Shown here piece after piece: positions 1 through 8,438 of a stretch of DNA of 13,131 bases. The stretch comes from CAZHPA01 sp964533945 (GTDB lineage Bacteria > Bacillota > Clostridia > Lachnospirales > WRBF01). The stretch covers positions 1 to 13,131 of the forward strand of contig CAZHPA010000047.1 of the NCBI GenBank assembly GCA_964533945.1, in the 5' to 3' direction. The notes under the pieces are model-generated. The model was not told where the DNA came from. It did no database searches and saw nothing but the letters and a program-made list of their open reading frames with translations. Positions within the stretch are counted from its first letter, which is position 1. Every line of letters begins with the position of its first letter. The translations under genes and the position numbers were made by a program.

Positions 1-3000
1 GTTTCTGTTGTTTCTGCTCCTGCATTGAAGGTTATTGTGTGGGTTTGTGGGTCTACAGGTAACTGGTTGGCTTTTGGAACACAAATAATCTGTTGAAGCT
101 TAGGTACATTTTCTGGGCTATCCCAATTAAATTTAATTTCATAAACAAACTGTTCGTTAGAAACATCAAATGAATTGTAAAACTTATCAAGCGTTCCAAT
201 AGTTTTAAAGCCTTCGTTTGTTCTAATTGAAACTTGTGCATTTGAAGTTACATCTGGAGATTGAATAACGTTAATGCTAGACATATTGTTTATATTGTCT
301 GAAAACTTATAGCTAAATTCGCCTAACTCAGCTTTAGGAACGTATGTTGTATCAAGTCTTTTGTCTTGCAAGTAAATTAAACCTGTATCTGCATCGGCTG
401 TATTTACGGAAATTTCATTTATAACAAGCCAATATTTAGTTGATGTAGTAGTTACTAGCCTAATATACCTTGCTTGTTTGTTAATATTTTCAATAATTAA
501 CTTTCTGTATGGTGCTTCAAAAGATGGGAATGCTTCAGCCATGGTGTTTGTATTTGGAACTGTATAAACTGTTTCCCAATCTGTTCCGTTTTCAGAAATT
601 CTTACTTCGCCGGCTCTAAAAAAGTCGCCTTCATTTTGCCCTACGGTTACAGTAATGTTTCTAATATTTGAAACTCTGCCTGTATCAACTTGAACATATC
701 TTCCCGAATCTTGAGGATTGCCAAACCATGTTTTGCTTGCAAGATTCCCGTCGATTACGTTGTTTATTGAACCTTGATATATTGAAGGATAGTTATGGCT
801 TGCAGAAACCGATGTATATAAAACTGTTGTTGCGCCTAATTTATTTAAATTAAATGTTACATCTTGCTCTGTTTTATTAACTAATCGTATATATCTTATC
901 ATGCTTGCAATTTCGGAATGTGATGAAGAAACAGCTTCCCATTCAACACCGTTTATTGAAGTTTCAAGTGTTAATGCATTGTTACCTGTTATAGCTTCAA
1001 TATTAAATAGAGGAGTTATTGCAATAAAATCAATCCCTACATATTCGCCTTGCTTTAATGTTACGTTTGTTTTGTTTTCAATTGCTATTGAAGTGTTTCT
1101 TTGCGCAACTTCAACAGTTTTTAATTCATTAACGTTTGTATATACTTTTGGAGTTTTATCGTTTTTTGTGTTTGAATCGTTAACATCAAATTCTCTAACG
1201 ATTGTCCAGTAATTTGTTTGGCGTGATGTTCCAAGTTGAGTTAAAATCATTCTAACATATCTTGCTTCATAGTTTAAGTCTTCTAAAAGAGTTAATTGTT
1301 GACTACTTGAAAGCGTATGTGTGTTGTAGTAGTCAATTGAATGGATAGTTTCCCAATTCAAGCCATCTTTTGAAATTTCAACATCTGCAACATGGAAAGC
1401 ATCGTGGTTTGAAGAACCCCCATCTCCTTGAAGTATTTTAATTTTGTTTATAGGCATAACTTTTCCTAAGTCAACGCCGAAATAATCTCCAAGAACTTGG
1501 TCAATTCTAAAAGTTGTACCTGTTGCATTGTCTCCGTCTAGCATAAAATCTGTATTAAATCCGCTAAATGAAGTAAACGCTGTTACTGTGTCGCCGGCTT
1601 CAATATCTAAAATTTTAGCAATGTCGGCTCTTAGTAAGTCAATAATTTTATTTACAAAAGGCGATAATCTTTTTGAACCCGGTTCAACTTGAACAGGTGG
1701 GTCGTCTAACTTTGAAATTACTAAGCTTTTTGATTTTTGTAAATAAATAGGTGCATTTGAAATGTTTGAAATAGCGTTAAAGTTGTCGCCATTTTCAATA
1801 TCTATTGCCGCTTGAACTACAAATTTTACAGCCAAGGTTAAATCTTGCAAAGTAATAAGCCATGGACGCAATTCATTTACAAGCTGCGGGCTTGCTTTTT
1901 CAAGCATAACTTTGCACGCTTCGTTTACTTCATTCATTTCGGCAATTACTCTGCTTCCAACTTCAATTACAGATTTATTTGTTTTTAAATTATTTTCAAA
2001 AGCTAGCAAGTCTTCTTTAATATTTTCAGATTCTAGAAGTGTTCCTTCAAAGCCTGTGCCAACATCGCTTAAATGTCTTGCAACTGCATAATATTCATTT
2101 GCAACTTCCGGTTCAACATATTTAAAGCTGTTTTGCCAACTTGTTGTGTCGTCAAAGTCAAATGTGTTCCATGTAAAATCGGCAATAGCAAATAATGAAA
2201 CTTTAGAAGCTTCTGAAAATTGCATTGGGTTTGAAACAAGCCCTTTCATTAAATTGTTTCCTTTTTGAAGCATTTCGCCTTTTCCAAGAAGCATTTTGCC
2301 CAAAGAATAGTCGGTTACAGGCCAGTTTAACCACATGTAAGCTTTTCTTCCAATCAGGGGATTAACATATTCAAAGGTCGATTTTATTGCAGGGGAGCAA
2401 ACTGCATTACCTGTCCACATAATTTCAAGGCTTGCGGGCGTTCTTTTTAACATATCAAGATACCCAGCGCCGCCAAAGCTTGTTACAAACCATCTGTTGT
2501 AGTATGGTGGGCAAAATATTAAAGGCTTTGTGTTTTCTTTGCTTTCAAGCCAACTAATTACATCTGTTATAAGTTTTAAATGGCTTTCTTTATCTCTTTG
2601 TGCATCTGATAGCGTTATGTCATCATATGAAAGAAGAAATTGCCTAACACCAACGCTATACAGCTGTTCAAATTTATTTAAAACTATTTGCAAGTCGGCG
2701 TTATAATTAGAATCAAATCTTATGGCATCATGCATTGCGGGGTGAATTGCCCAAACAAATTCGCATTTTGTTTCAATTCCTTTATCAACAAGTTCTTTAA
2801 TCTTTATAAGCTCTTCTTCAGGATATGGCAATCTCCATTGGCTATTGTGATATTGGTCATCTTTCGGAGCAAAAATATAGGAGTTCATTTTAAACTTTCC
2901 GCCAAATTCCATTAAAGATTTTCTGCCTTCATGGCTCCATGGGTCGCCATAAAATCCTTCTATAAAGCCTCTAAATTTAACATCTGCATAGTCTTCATAT

Positions 3001-3545
3001 TGAACAGATTTAATAAATTTGCCTTCTGTTTGTTCAAATATTAAAGCAAGTGTTTCTAATGCATAAAAAGCAGAATCTGTTGAATCGGCTAAAATAGCAA
3101 TTGCGCCGTTTGGTGTTAATCTTTCATCTACAGAAAGTATGTACTTATCAAAAGTTTCGTTATTTTGAAAAATAGATTGGTCGTATGAAACGTTTTCGTT
3201 AAAAAATTGGTTAACAATTTGTTCAGAGCCGTTAATTCCTATTAAAACATTAGTTTTAGTTTGGCTAACTTCTTCTGAAACTTCAAAATCAATTGACTTG
3301 CCGTTTAAAAGCTTTTTAATGAAATTAACAGTTGGTTCATCAATTCCATTTTCAACTACAAGATTTACGCTATCTGTAATTGAAAATCCGTTACCTAAAA
3401 CTTTCGAGCTTTGGGGAATTGGATATATTTCATAACCTCCCAAGCTAAAAGGCACAATTTCTTCAGCAAAAACAACTTTAGTAGAAGATATAAGCCCTAC
3501 AATCATTGAAATTGCTAAAAACAATGACAACATTTTCCTAAACAT
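1..3545 (-). CDS. GH84 beta-N-acetylglucosaminidase (hyaluronidase-type) with CBM32-like modules, C-terminus cut by window edge
   Basis: A single open frame runs from an ATG at 3545 to the left edge (at least 1181 codons) with no stop. Residues 1-27 are a signal peptide (MFRK, hydrophobic core, cleavage near VFA), so the enzyme is exported. Residues about 30-180 fit the GH20b-like N-terminal domain. About 187-470 is the GH84 barrel, with RGFIEGFYGDPW from R192 and the catalytic aspartate pair in SYDDI at D308-D309. A helical region covers about 470-635. Discoidin/CBM32-like modules lie at about 645-790 and 900-1046, separated by a beta-rich linker module; related sequence continues towards the edge. 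GH84 enzymes remove terminal beta-GlcNAc by substrate-assisted catalysis, acting on mucins, hyaluronan-type or O-GlcNAc substrates. The start is supported by an AAGGAGGGA ribosome site at 3551-3559. It diverges from the CBM40/cohesin/dockerin gene. The missing C-terminus could carry FIVAR, cohesin or dockerin parts, as in clostridial relatives. The family call is firm; the exact substrate is not. Confidence 0.93.
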   Translation of the reverse strand, partial: MFRKMLSLFLAISMIVGLISSTKVVFAEEIVPFSLGGYEIYPIPQSSKVLGNGFSITDSVNLVVENGIDEPTVNFIKKLLNGKSIDFEVSEEVSQTKTNVLIGINGSEQIVNQFFNENVSYDQSIFQNNETFDKYILSVDERLTPNGAIAILADSTDSAFYALETLALIFEQTEGKFIKSVQYEDYADVKFRGFIEGFYGDPWSHEGRKSLMEFGGKFKMNSYIFAPKDDQYHNSQWRLPYPEEELIKIKELVDKGIETKCEFVWAIHPAMHDAIRFDSNYNADLQIVLNKFEQLYSVGVRQFLLSYDDITLSDAQRDKESHLKLITDVISWLESKENTKPLIFCPPYYNRWFVTSFGGAGYLDMLKRTPASLEIMWTGNAVCSPAIKSTFEYVNPLIGRKAYMWLNWPVTDYSLGKMLLGKGEMLQKGNNLMKGLVSNPMQFSEASKVSLFAIADFTWNTFDFDDTTSWQNSFKYVEPEVANEYYAVARHLSDVGTGFEGTLLESENIKEDLLAFENNLKTNKSVIEVGSRVIAEMNEVNEACKVMLEKASPQLVNELRPWLITLQDLTLAVKFVVQAAIDIENGDNFNAISNISNAPIYLQKSKSLVISKLDDPPVQVEPGSKRLSPFVNKIIDLLRADIAKILDIEAGDTVTAFTSFSGFNTDFMLDGDNATGTTFRIDQVLGDYFGVDLGKVMPINKIKILQGDGGSSNHDAFHVADVEISKDGLNWETIHSIDYYNTHTLSSSQQLTLLEDLNYEARYVRMILTQLGTSRQTNYWTIVREFDVNDSNTKNDKTPKVYTNVNELKTVEVAQRNTSIAIENKTNVTLKQGEYVGIDFIAITPLFNIEAITGNNALTLETSINGVEWEAVSSSHSEIASMIRYIRLVNKTEQDVTFNLNKLGATTVLYTSVSASHNYPSIYQGSINNVIDGNLASKTWFGNPQDSGRYVQVDTGRVSNIRNITVTVGQNEGDFFRAGEVRISENGTDWETVYTVPNTNTMAEAFPSFEAPYRKLIIENINKQARYIRLVTTTSTKYWLVINEISVNTADADTGLIYLQDKRLDTTYVPKAELGEFSYKFSDNINNMSSINVIQSPDVTSNAQVSIRTNEGFKTIGTLDKFYNSFDVSNEQFVYEIKFNWDSPENVPKLQQIICVPKANQLPVDPQTHTITFNAGAETTE

Positions 3546-3568
3546 AAAAATCCCTCCTTTTTATATTA

Positions 3569-3598
3569 ATTGTATATTATTTTTCTTTATTCTGTCAA
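3569..3598 (-). promoter_or_regulatory. Sigma-A-type promoter of the GH84 gene
   Basis: Read on the minus strand, TTGACA (3593-3598) is followed after 18 bases by TACAAT (3569-3574). This places the start of transcription close to the AAGGAGGGA site and gives a very short leader before the ATG at 3545. TATACA, two bases nearer, is an alternative -10. Confidence 0.6.
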
Positions 3599-3627
3599 GA
3601 AATATAATGCAATTTATACAAACTTCA

Positions 3628-3657
3628 TTGACAAAAAATAAGAAGTAATTGTATAAT
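3628..3657 (+). promoter_or_regulatory. Sigma-A-type promoter of the CBM40-cohesin-dockerin gene
   Basis: TTGACA at 3628-3633 and TATAAT at 3652-3657 are separated by 18 bases, about 35 bases before the ATG at 3692. The divergent GH84 promoter has its -35 only 29 bases away with the same 18-base spacing, so the two genes could respond to shared regulation in this 146-base gap. No obvious operator palindrome was seen between them. Confidence 0.7.
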
Positions 3658-3691
3658 GTAGTTATTACATTTCAAGAAAGGTTGGTGTATT

Positions 3692-5953
3692 ATGAAAAGA
3701 AAAATTAAAAAAATAGCAGCTTTTTCGCTAATACTCGGCTTAACACTTCAAGCTGCTTCAGTTTTTGCACAAAGCAGTTCATTAGATAATGAATTGACAG
3801 AAACTTCACAAATTGTTTCAGAAGTTGAAGAACAGCAGTTACCAGAAATTCAAGAAAACAACACTTCAATTGAGGAAGAAATAAGCACATTTGAATCAGA
3901 CCCTGCTTCAAAAACAGATTTAAACGCCGTTTTGGCACGTTCACAAATTAAATATATTTTTGAAGGAGAAGAAAGAATTTTTGATGGAACAAAAACCGTT
4001 GAAGGAACAGAAGCAGATAAAGCGGCATTAAAAGCTATGAATAAAGGTTCTGTTATAATAAAATACAAAACCGGAGAAAAACTCGAAACTCCTCAGCAAT
4101 ATCTTCTTTTTGCTGCAGGAAAATCATCAACCAACGACCAGTTTGGCTCTATAGCAACACAAAATAATGGTATTAGAATTCGTTATCCTCTCGGAATGAG
4201 GGCAGCATTTGCAAATCAAAACACAGAAGATGGAAACTGGCATACGATAATATATAGCGTTGATGCAACAACTACTCCATATACTAACGACAACACCAAA
4301 CCAAACAGAACAACTGTAAATATTGATGGAAGATACATTGGTGCATTTCCTAACTGGGCAGTTTGGTATAATGCAACTAGTGACATAAATGATATTCAGC
4401 ATTTAACAATAGGCGGATTTAGCGCCGGTATGTTTGCAACAAACAATGATAATGCACCAACGAACTTTATTGGAGAAATTGGATTTGTAGCTATAGTTGA
4501 CGAAGCATTCACGCAAGAAGAAGCAAACGCATTAACTTCCGCTTCCCAAACACCAATTATAACGCAAAATCTTCCGGCAGAAGTTAGCAGTTTATCGACG
4601 ACAAAACTTGAAGCCAAAGCTGAAATTTCAGATGGCGGAACACTTACATATCAATGGTATAAAGATGATGTTGCTATTGAAGGAGAAACAAAAAGTGTAT
4701 TAAGCTTAAAAGAAAACGGCACATATAAAGTTAAAATAACTAATACAAATGGTGCCAGAGTTGAACGTTCTATTTTTAGCAGCGAATGTACAGTTGCAAT
4801 TAACTTAACTGTTAATGCAAGCTCAAAAGAAATTAAAACCGGAAAAGTAGCAAAGCTTACAGCGTCAGAAGGCGGAACAAGTTATCAATGGTTTATTAAC
4901 GATGAAGAAATTACAGGCACAAATAGTAATATATATGAATTTATATCAGATAAAATGGGTGAATATAGTTTTTATTGTGTAGTTGATAATTTCAAAAGTA
5001 ATACTGTAAGCATAAATGTTACAAAAGATGTTGAAGTTAAAGCACCTGAATCAACAACAATTGAAATTGGCGAAACAATTCCTTTTGAAGTTAACGAAGT
5101 TGAAGAAATACCAAATGCAACTTATGAATGGTATGTAAGCGCAACAAGCGGCACAGAAGGAGCAACTAAAGTTGGTGATTCCAAATCTTTCAATTTTTCC
5201 CAAAACAAAGCAGGGGCGTATTACGTTTATTGCGTTATAAAAAGCGAAGATGGTAAGCAAACCATAATAAGTGACTTTGTTTTTGTAAGTGTTGGAAAAA
5301 CTTTATCTGTAATTACAAGCGAAGATACAGTGGAACCCGGTTCAATTGTTGACGTTAAAATTAAACTATCAGGAATTGAAAAAGGCCAAGGAGTTGCAGG
5401 CGCAAAGTTTAGGCTTAATTTCAATCCAGATAAGCTTACACCTGTTTTATATGAAAAGCTTGGAGCTTTTAATTCCGAAGGCGTATTTTCAACAGATATG
5501 AAAGGAAACTTAGATGAATTAAGCTATATCACATTTGGTTTTGTTGTCGACGAAAACTTTAAAACCGATGGTGATGTTCTTTCTATTAGGTTTAGGGTTA
5601 ACTCAAATGCTTCCGATGAACAACTTTTGATAGAACTTGATGATGGTTTTTGTGAATTTATAGATAAAGATGAAAAAGACGTTACAATTGCACTGGGTAA
5701 TGGTGTAATTAAAGTTTCTTCAAGTTCTTCTGGTGAAACTATTTACTATGGCGACGTTGATAATGACCAAAAAGTTACAACTAAAGACTTAACTAAGCTA
5801 TTAAGACATCTTGCAGGATATACAGACAGCCAATTAACAGGTGTTTGGTTTAAAGCTGCCGATGTTGATGTAGACGGAAAAGTTACAACTAAAGACTTAA
5901 TTAGATTATTGCAATACTTGGCGAAATGGAATGTTGAATTAGGGAAGAGATAA
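3692..5953 (+). CDS. Secreted non-catalytic CBM40-like / Ig-like / cohesin / dockerin protein
   Basis: The protein has 753 residues. Residues 1-26 form a signal peptide (MKRKIKK, hydrophobic stretch, cleavage after SVFA). Residues 27-75 are an acidic Ser/Thr/Glu-rich linker. About 77-282 resembles the N-terminal lectin domain of clostridial sialidases (CBM40), with a concanavalin-type pattern: DGNWHTIIYSVD, NIDGRYIG and, at its end, FIGEIGFVAIVDEAFTQEE. Three Ig-like domains follow (about 287-367, 366-444, 444-535), each with a YxWY or YQWF core. About 536-675 matches a cohesin (VEPGSIVDVKIKLSG, AGAKFRLNFNPDKL, ITFGFVVDEN). About 684-753 is a dockerin with two calcium loops, GDVDNDQKVTTKDL and ADVDVDGKVTTKDL. 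There are no sialidase Asp boxes or other catalytic domain. By family knowledge, cohesin and dockerin bind partner modules on other proteins, so this is probably an adaptor that holds enzymes on sialylated glycans. The ribosome site is GAAAGG about 10 bases before the ATG. Confidence 0.88.
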   Translation: MKRKIKKIAAFSLILGLTLQAASVFAQSSSLDNELTETSQIVSEVEEQQLPEIQENNTSIEEEISTFESDPASKTDLNAVLARSQIKYIFEGEERIFDGTKTVEGTEADKAALKAMNKGSVIIKYKTGEKLETPQQYLLFAAGKSSTNDQFGSIATQNNGIRIRYPLGMRAAFANQNTEDGNWHTIIYSVDATTTPYTNDNTKPNRTTVNIDGRYIGAFPNWAVWYNATSDINDIQHLTIGGFSAGMFATNNDNAPTNFIGEIGFVAIVDEAFTQEEANALTSASQTPIITQNLPAEVSSLSTTKLEAKAEISDGGTLTYQWYKDDVAIEGETKSVLSLKENGTYKVKITNTNGARVERSIFSSECTVAINLTVNASSKEIKTGKVAKLTASEGGTSYQWFINDEEITGTNSNIYEFISDKMGEYSFYCVVDNFKSNTVSINVTKDVEVKAPESTTIEIGETIPFEVNEVEEIPNATYEWYVSATSGTEGATKVGDSKSFNFSQNKAGAYYVYCVIKSEDGKQTIISDFVFVSVGKTLSVITSEDTVEPGSIVDVKIKLSGIEKGQGVAGAKFRLNFNPDKLTPVLYEKLGAFNSEGVFSTDMKGNLDELSYITFGFVVDENFKTDGDVLSIRFRVNSNASDEQLLIELDDGFCEFIDKDEKDVTIALGNGVIKVSSSSSGETIYYGDVDNDQKVTTKDLTKLLRHLAGYTDSQLTGVWFKAADVDVDGKVTTKDLIRLLQYLAKWNVELGKR

Positions 5954-5960
5954 TTTAGTT

Positions 5961-6007
5961 AAAAAGACCTCCTATCATTTTTAATTTATAGATAGAAGGT
6001 CTTTTTT
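5961..6007 (+). terminator. Intrinsic terminator of the CBM40-cohesin-dockerin gene
   Basis: AAAAAGACCT-C-CTATC (5961-5976) pairs with GATAG-A-AGGTCTTTTT (5991-6006), with one C/A mismatch and a 14-base loop, and ends in a T run. It lies eight bases after the TAA at 5951-5953. The A run on the left arm means it could also stop minus-strand transcription from 6464. Confidence 0.88.
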
Positions 6008-6056
6008 GTAATATTTATCTTTTAAAATTTATTAGCTTTTAGGGGAGCTATAAAAG

Positions 6057-6464
6057 TTAAATTGCTGTGTGTGTAAAGCTAACGATTTTATCAACTGGTA
6101 TTTCACAAACTGAACCTAACCAATTGTTGTATGGATAGTAAGCAGGAGCAACAGCTTCAGTTGCACCACAACTGCCATTACCTGGATAGTATCCCCAGCC
6201 ATTATAAGCAACATCTACTGCAGCTGCAGTTTCTGCAGCAGCAACAGCGCCGGGGTATCCGTAGTATGGGTATGGGTATCCTGTACAGCTGCTTCCAATT
6301 GGGCAAGCAGGAGGTGCACCAATACAAGTAATTAAACGTACTGTGCAGCCATATACACCAGCTAATGTGCCTGTAAATCCACTTCCGGAAAGTCCGCCGC
6401 TTTCAGTGAAAATAGTTACGGTTTGACCAGTATACCTTAATAAACTTTCTATTAATTCAGACAT
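6057..6464 (-). CDS. Small Sm-like N-terminal domain protein with Gly/Tyr/Ala/Cys-rich tail
   Basis: The product has 135 residues. Residues 1-46 look like a small Sm-like beta barrel: an N-terminal helix (MSELIESLLRYTG), then QTVTIFTESG, GSGFTGTLAGV and CTVRLITCIG strands. From about 49 the chain becomes low-complexity with Cys, Gly, Pro, Tyr and Ala (CPIGSSCTGYPYPYYGYPG, then an alanine run). It closes with a more ordered segment, GSVCEIPVDKIVSFTHTAI, that could complete the barrel. Similar short proteins are known, as far as I recall, in spore-forming clostridia without an assigned function. GAAAGGA lies eight to ten bases before the ATG at 6464. The composition and a possible mother-cell promoter suggest a spore coat or exosporium part, but this is inference. 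It is transcribed towards the terminator at 5961-6007. Confidence 0.7.
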   Translation of the reverse strand: MSELIESLLRYTGQTVTIFTESGGLSGSGFTGTLAGVYGCTVRLITCIGAPPACPIGSSCTGYPYPYYGYPGAVAAAETAAAVDVAYNGWGYYPGNGSCGATEAVAPAYYPYNNWLGSVCEIPVDKIVSFTHTAI

Positions 6465-6498
6465 TTTGTTCGCTTCCTTTCATATTTAACTTAATAAC

Positions 6499-6525
6499 AT
6501 AGTATGATAGGAAGTACAAGTTTGT
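6499..6525 (-). promoter_or_regulatory. Possible sporulation (sigma-E/sigma-K-like) promoter of the Sm-like gene
   Basis: On the minus strand, ACA (6523-6525) is followed 16 bases later by CATACTAT (6499-6506). This is close to the CATA-type -10 elements of mother-cell sigma factors and unlike the TATAAT boxes elsewhere in the window. It ends 35 bases before the ATG at 6464. Such short motifs are easily met by chance. Confidence 0.35.
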
Positions 6526-6559
6526 TACAACTCGTCTATAATTATTATTTTGCATTTGA

Positions 6560-6955
6560 CTAATTTTTAAGTTGAGCCAGAGCATATTGCCTTTGCTAGG
6601 TTTAGATACAACACCATAATTTTTATTATTAAGTTTGATAACTTTTTGAAAATATATAACCCTAATCCTGTTCTTGTAATGCTTAGCTTATACTTTTTGT
6701 TAACCTTATAGCATCTATCGCATATATAGGGGAGGTCTTATTATAAAATTCTCTCCTTGTTTATTATGTAACTTTAATTTTAACTAAATTGCTTGCTACA
6801 CTTTTCCTGACATTAATTGCTTTATCTTTGCCGCTGTAGGTAATTGCATTAAGCAAAGAGATTATAAAAAACTTGTGTAGTTTTAATTTCACCTGCAAAA
6901 ACCAACACATCATTATTATATTCAAAGCCAATTACATAACCATTATTTTAACAAG
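6560..6955 (-). pseudogene. Decayed sensor histidine kinase, ATPase-domain remnant
   Basis: No intact frame exists, but the minus strand reads through the landmarks of a histidine-kinase HATPase domain in the right order across changing frames. From about 6950-6860 it reads FEYNNDVLVFAGEIKTTQ then VFYNLF, broken by a stop. About 6855-6775 carries NAITYSGKDKAINVR, completing the N box. About 6737-6632 reads DLPYICDRCYKVNKKY then TRTGLGLYIFKKLSN (F/G2 box region). After a one-base shift, NYGVVSKPSKGNMLWLNLK runs to about 6562. Intact relatives read like QVFYNLINNAINYTG, IWDRYYKVDK and GTGLGLSIVK. Missing are the first glycine box, the sensor part and any clear dimerisation helix, although a helical segment (IEELVKIM) lies just upstream. 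I see no partner response regulator nearby. Confidence 0.75.
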
Positions 6956-7051
6956 TTCTTCAATTCTGTTTACGGTTGTATTAATGCTTTTAGTTAAATT
7001 ATACAAGTTAACCACTGCCATAGGCTTTGCAATAAATCAGATAGAAGACAA

Positions 7052-8338
7052 CTATTTAATCAATAGCTTTTTTGCTTCTGCTACAATCTTCTTAACTTCG
7101 ACATCAGAAATATCAGTTTCTGAATATCTAATGCAAAAATGCAGTTGGTTATTTTCAGTGATAACACCTATATTGATAAGATTGGCAGGAAACGCAGGAG
7201 GAATAAATAAAACACTATCGACAGCGAAGCTATTAAATTCACCTAAACTCTGTATGCCTAAATTGGATATACCCATACCTTTGTTATCTGCTGTTTCACC
7301 AAGTATTTTGGCAAGCTTCTTTGCATTCGGATTATTAAACTTTCCGTAGGCTGCAAATGGAACGGCATCTAAAAAACTTTTATTAAGTTCATTAAGAAAG
7401 TGAATTACTTGATAACGATTTTTAGGTATATTTAGCTTTTTAACAAGCATTTTCTTTATTGCTCTAGAATTTTCGGCAAACGATTTATTATCATCAAAAC
7501 TTACAAGTACAGATATTCCTGTTGTATAGTTACCCATTGTATGTGAAGTTGGTGTTACCATTTCACCCCTAATATTTGCGGCAATGCCAAGTTTAATCTT
7601 ATCGTTTTTATAATGTTCGCTTTCAAGTAAAGCTTTAACAAACGCCACAGATATTGCCTCGTTTACAGTAATACCGATTTCTTTGCACTTGGAAATAAGC
7701 TTGCTTAATTGGCCATTGTCGAGAGTTTCCAAAAACATATAAGCCTTATTTGATTTTCTGTAAGTGTAGAAAAAATCAATATACTCCTGTTCAGTGAAAC
7801 GTTTTGAAGTATTTTGCCAACACTTATTGAGTTTCTTGGTAAAAGCAGAAGCAAGAAAACCGAGCCTTGATTTATCTTTTAATGCATTATTTGCAATATA
7901 TTCTATTGCAGTCACTTTTCCATCAAGAGCCAAAAGAAAATCACGCATCAAGTTAAGAAACCCGATACCATCACCAATAATGTGGTGGCCAATAATAACA
8001 ATATTAATACTTTCAACATTTCGGACTACACAGAATTTCGCAAGAGGTCCGTTAATAAAATCAAAGGGCTTTTCGTCTTCCTTTTGGTACCACTGCTGCC
8101 ATTCAATATTTTCATATATCTCAATACTTGGTTTAACCTTATTGGGAATATACCAAACATTATTCTTTTCGTCTGTTTGCAAAACGCAAGTGAGTATTGG
8201 GTGTTTTTTGCAAATATCCGTTATAGCATTTTTGAATTGTTCGTCTTTGAAGTTTCCCTTAACTTTTACTTTTAAACAAACATTGATATTTGGTGAGCGA
8301 TAGTGTAGCCGTTCGTTGCCCATTAATATTTTTTCCAC
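7052..8338 (-). CDS. Condensation-domain/alcohol acetyltransferase-superfamily acyltransferase
   Basis: The product has 428 residues, the length of one free-standing condensation-fold enzyme. The active-site motif HHxxxDG is present as HHIIGDG at H118-G124; the second His is the usual catalytic residue. The N-terminal half begins with typical condensation-domain strands and the helix before KKHPIL. The second half contains GIAANIRGEM, MGNYTTG and a GISNLGI segment near residue 350, as in the alcohol acetyltransferase/PapA-type branch. No carrier-protein or adenylation domain is attached, and there is no signal peptide or membrane segment, so it is probably cytosolic. It likely transfers an acyl group from CoA or a carrier to an alcohol or amine; the substrate cannot be read from sequence. 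I chose the GTG at 8338 because AAAGGGG lies eight bases upstream; the in-frame ATG at 8323 has no ribosome site. A TetR gene upstream and a shared operator suggest induction by a ligand. Confidence 0.82.
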   Translation of the reverse strand: MEKILMGNERLHYRSPNINVCLKVKVKGNFKDEQFKNAITDICKKHPILTCVLQTDEKNNVWYIPNKVKPSIEIYENIEWQQWYQKEDEKPFDFINGPLAKFCVVRNVESINIVIIGHHIIGDGIGFLNLMRDFLLALDGKVTAIEYIANNALKDKSRLGFLASAFTKKLNKCWQNTSKRFTEQEYIDFFYTYRKSNKAYMFLETLDNGQLSKLISKCKEIGITVNEAISVAFVKALLESEHYKNDKIKLGIAANIRGEMVTPTSHTMGNYTTGISVLVSFDDNKSFAENSRAIKKMLVKKLNIPKNRYQVIHFLNELNKSFLDAVPFAAYGKFNNPNAKKLAKILGETADNKGMGISNLGIQSLGEFNSFAVDSVLFIPPAFPANLINIGVITENNQLHFCIRYSETDISDVEVKKIVAEAKKLLIK

Positions 8339-8407
8339 TATTTATTCCCCTTTAATATATTGATTCTGCATATTGTTTTTAAATAAAAAAATATAAATTT
8401 CTCTTAA

Positions 8408-8436
8408 TATATATACTATTAGGTATATTAAATGCA
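8408..8436 (-). promoter_or_regulatory. Promoter of the acyltransferase gene with TetR-type operator in its spacer
   Basis: On the minus strand, TGCATT (8431-8436) and TATATA (8408-8413) are 17 bases apart. The operator-like sequence ATATACT-ATTA-GGTATAT (8411-8428, + strand) fills the spacer. It matches the site at 9083-9100 in 17 of 18 bases and has one mismatch in the 7-base arms. A repressor bound here would block this promoter. Confidence 0.6.
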
Positions 8437-8438
8437 TT

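Noticed and set aside
3692..4535. A sialidase gene (NanI-type)
   Set aside because: Only the CBM40-like lectin part is present; there are no Asp boxes or catalytic Arg triad, and the following domains are Ig, cohesin and dockerin.
6873..7349. Plus-strand ORF of 158 codons
   Set aside because: It overlaps the 3' end of the acyltransferase gene and the kinase remnant on the other strand, has no ribosome site and an unlikely hydrophobic composition; it is a shadow frame.
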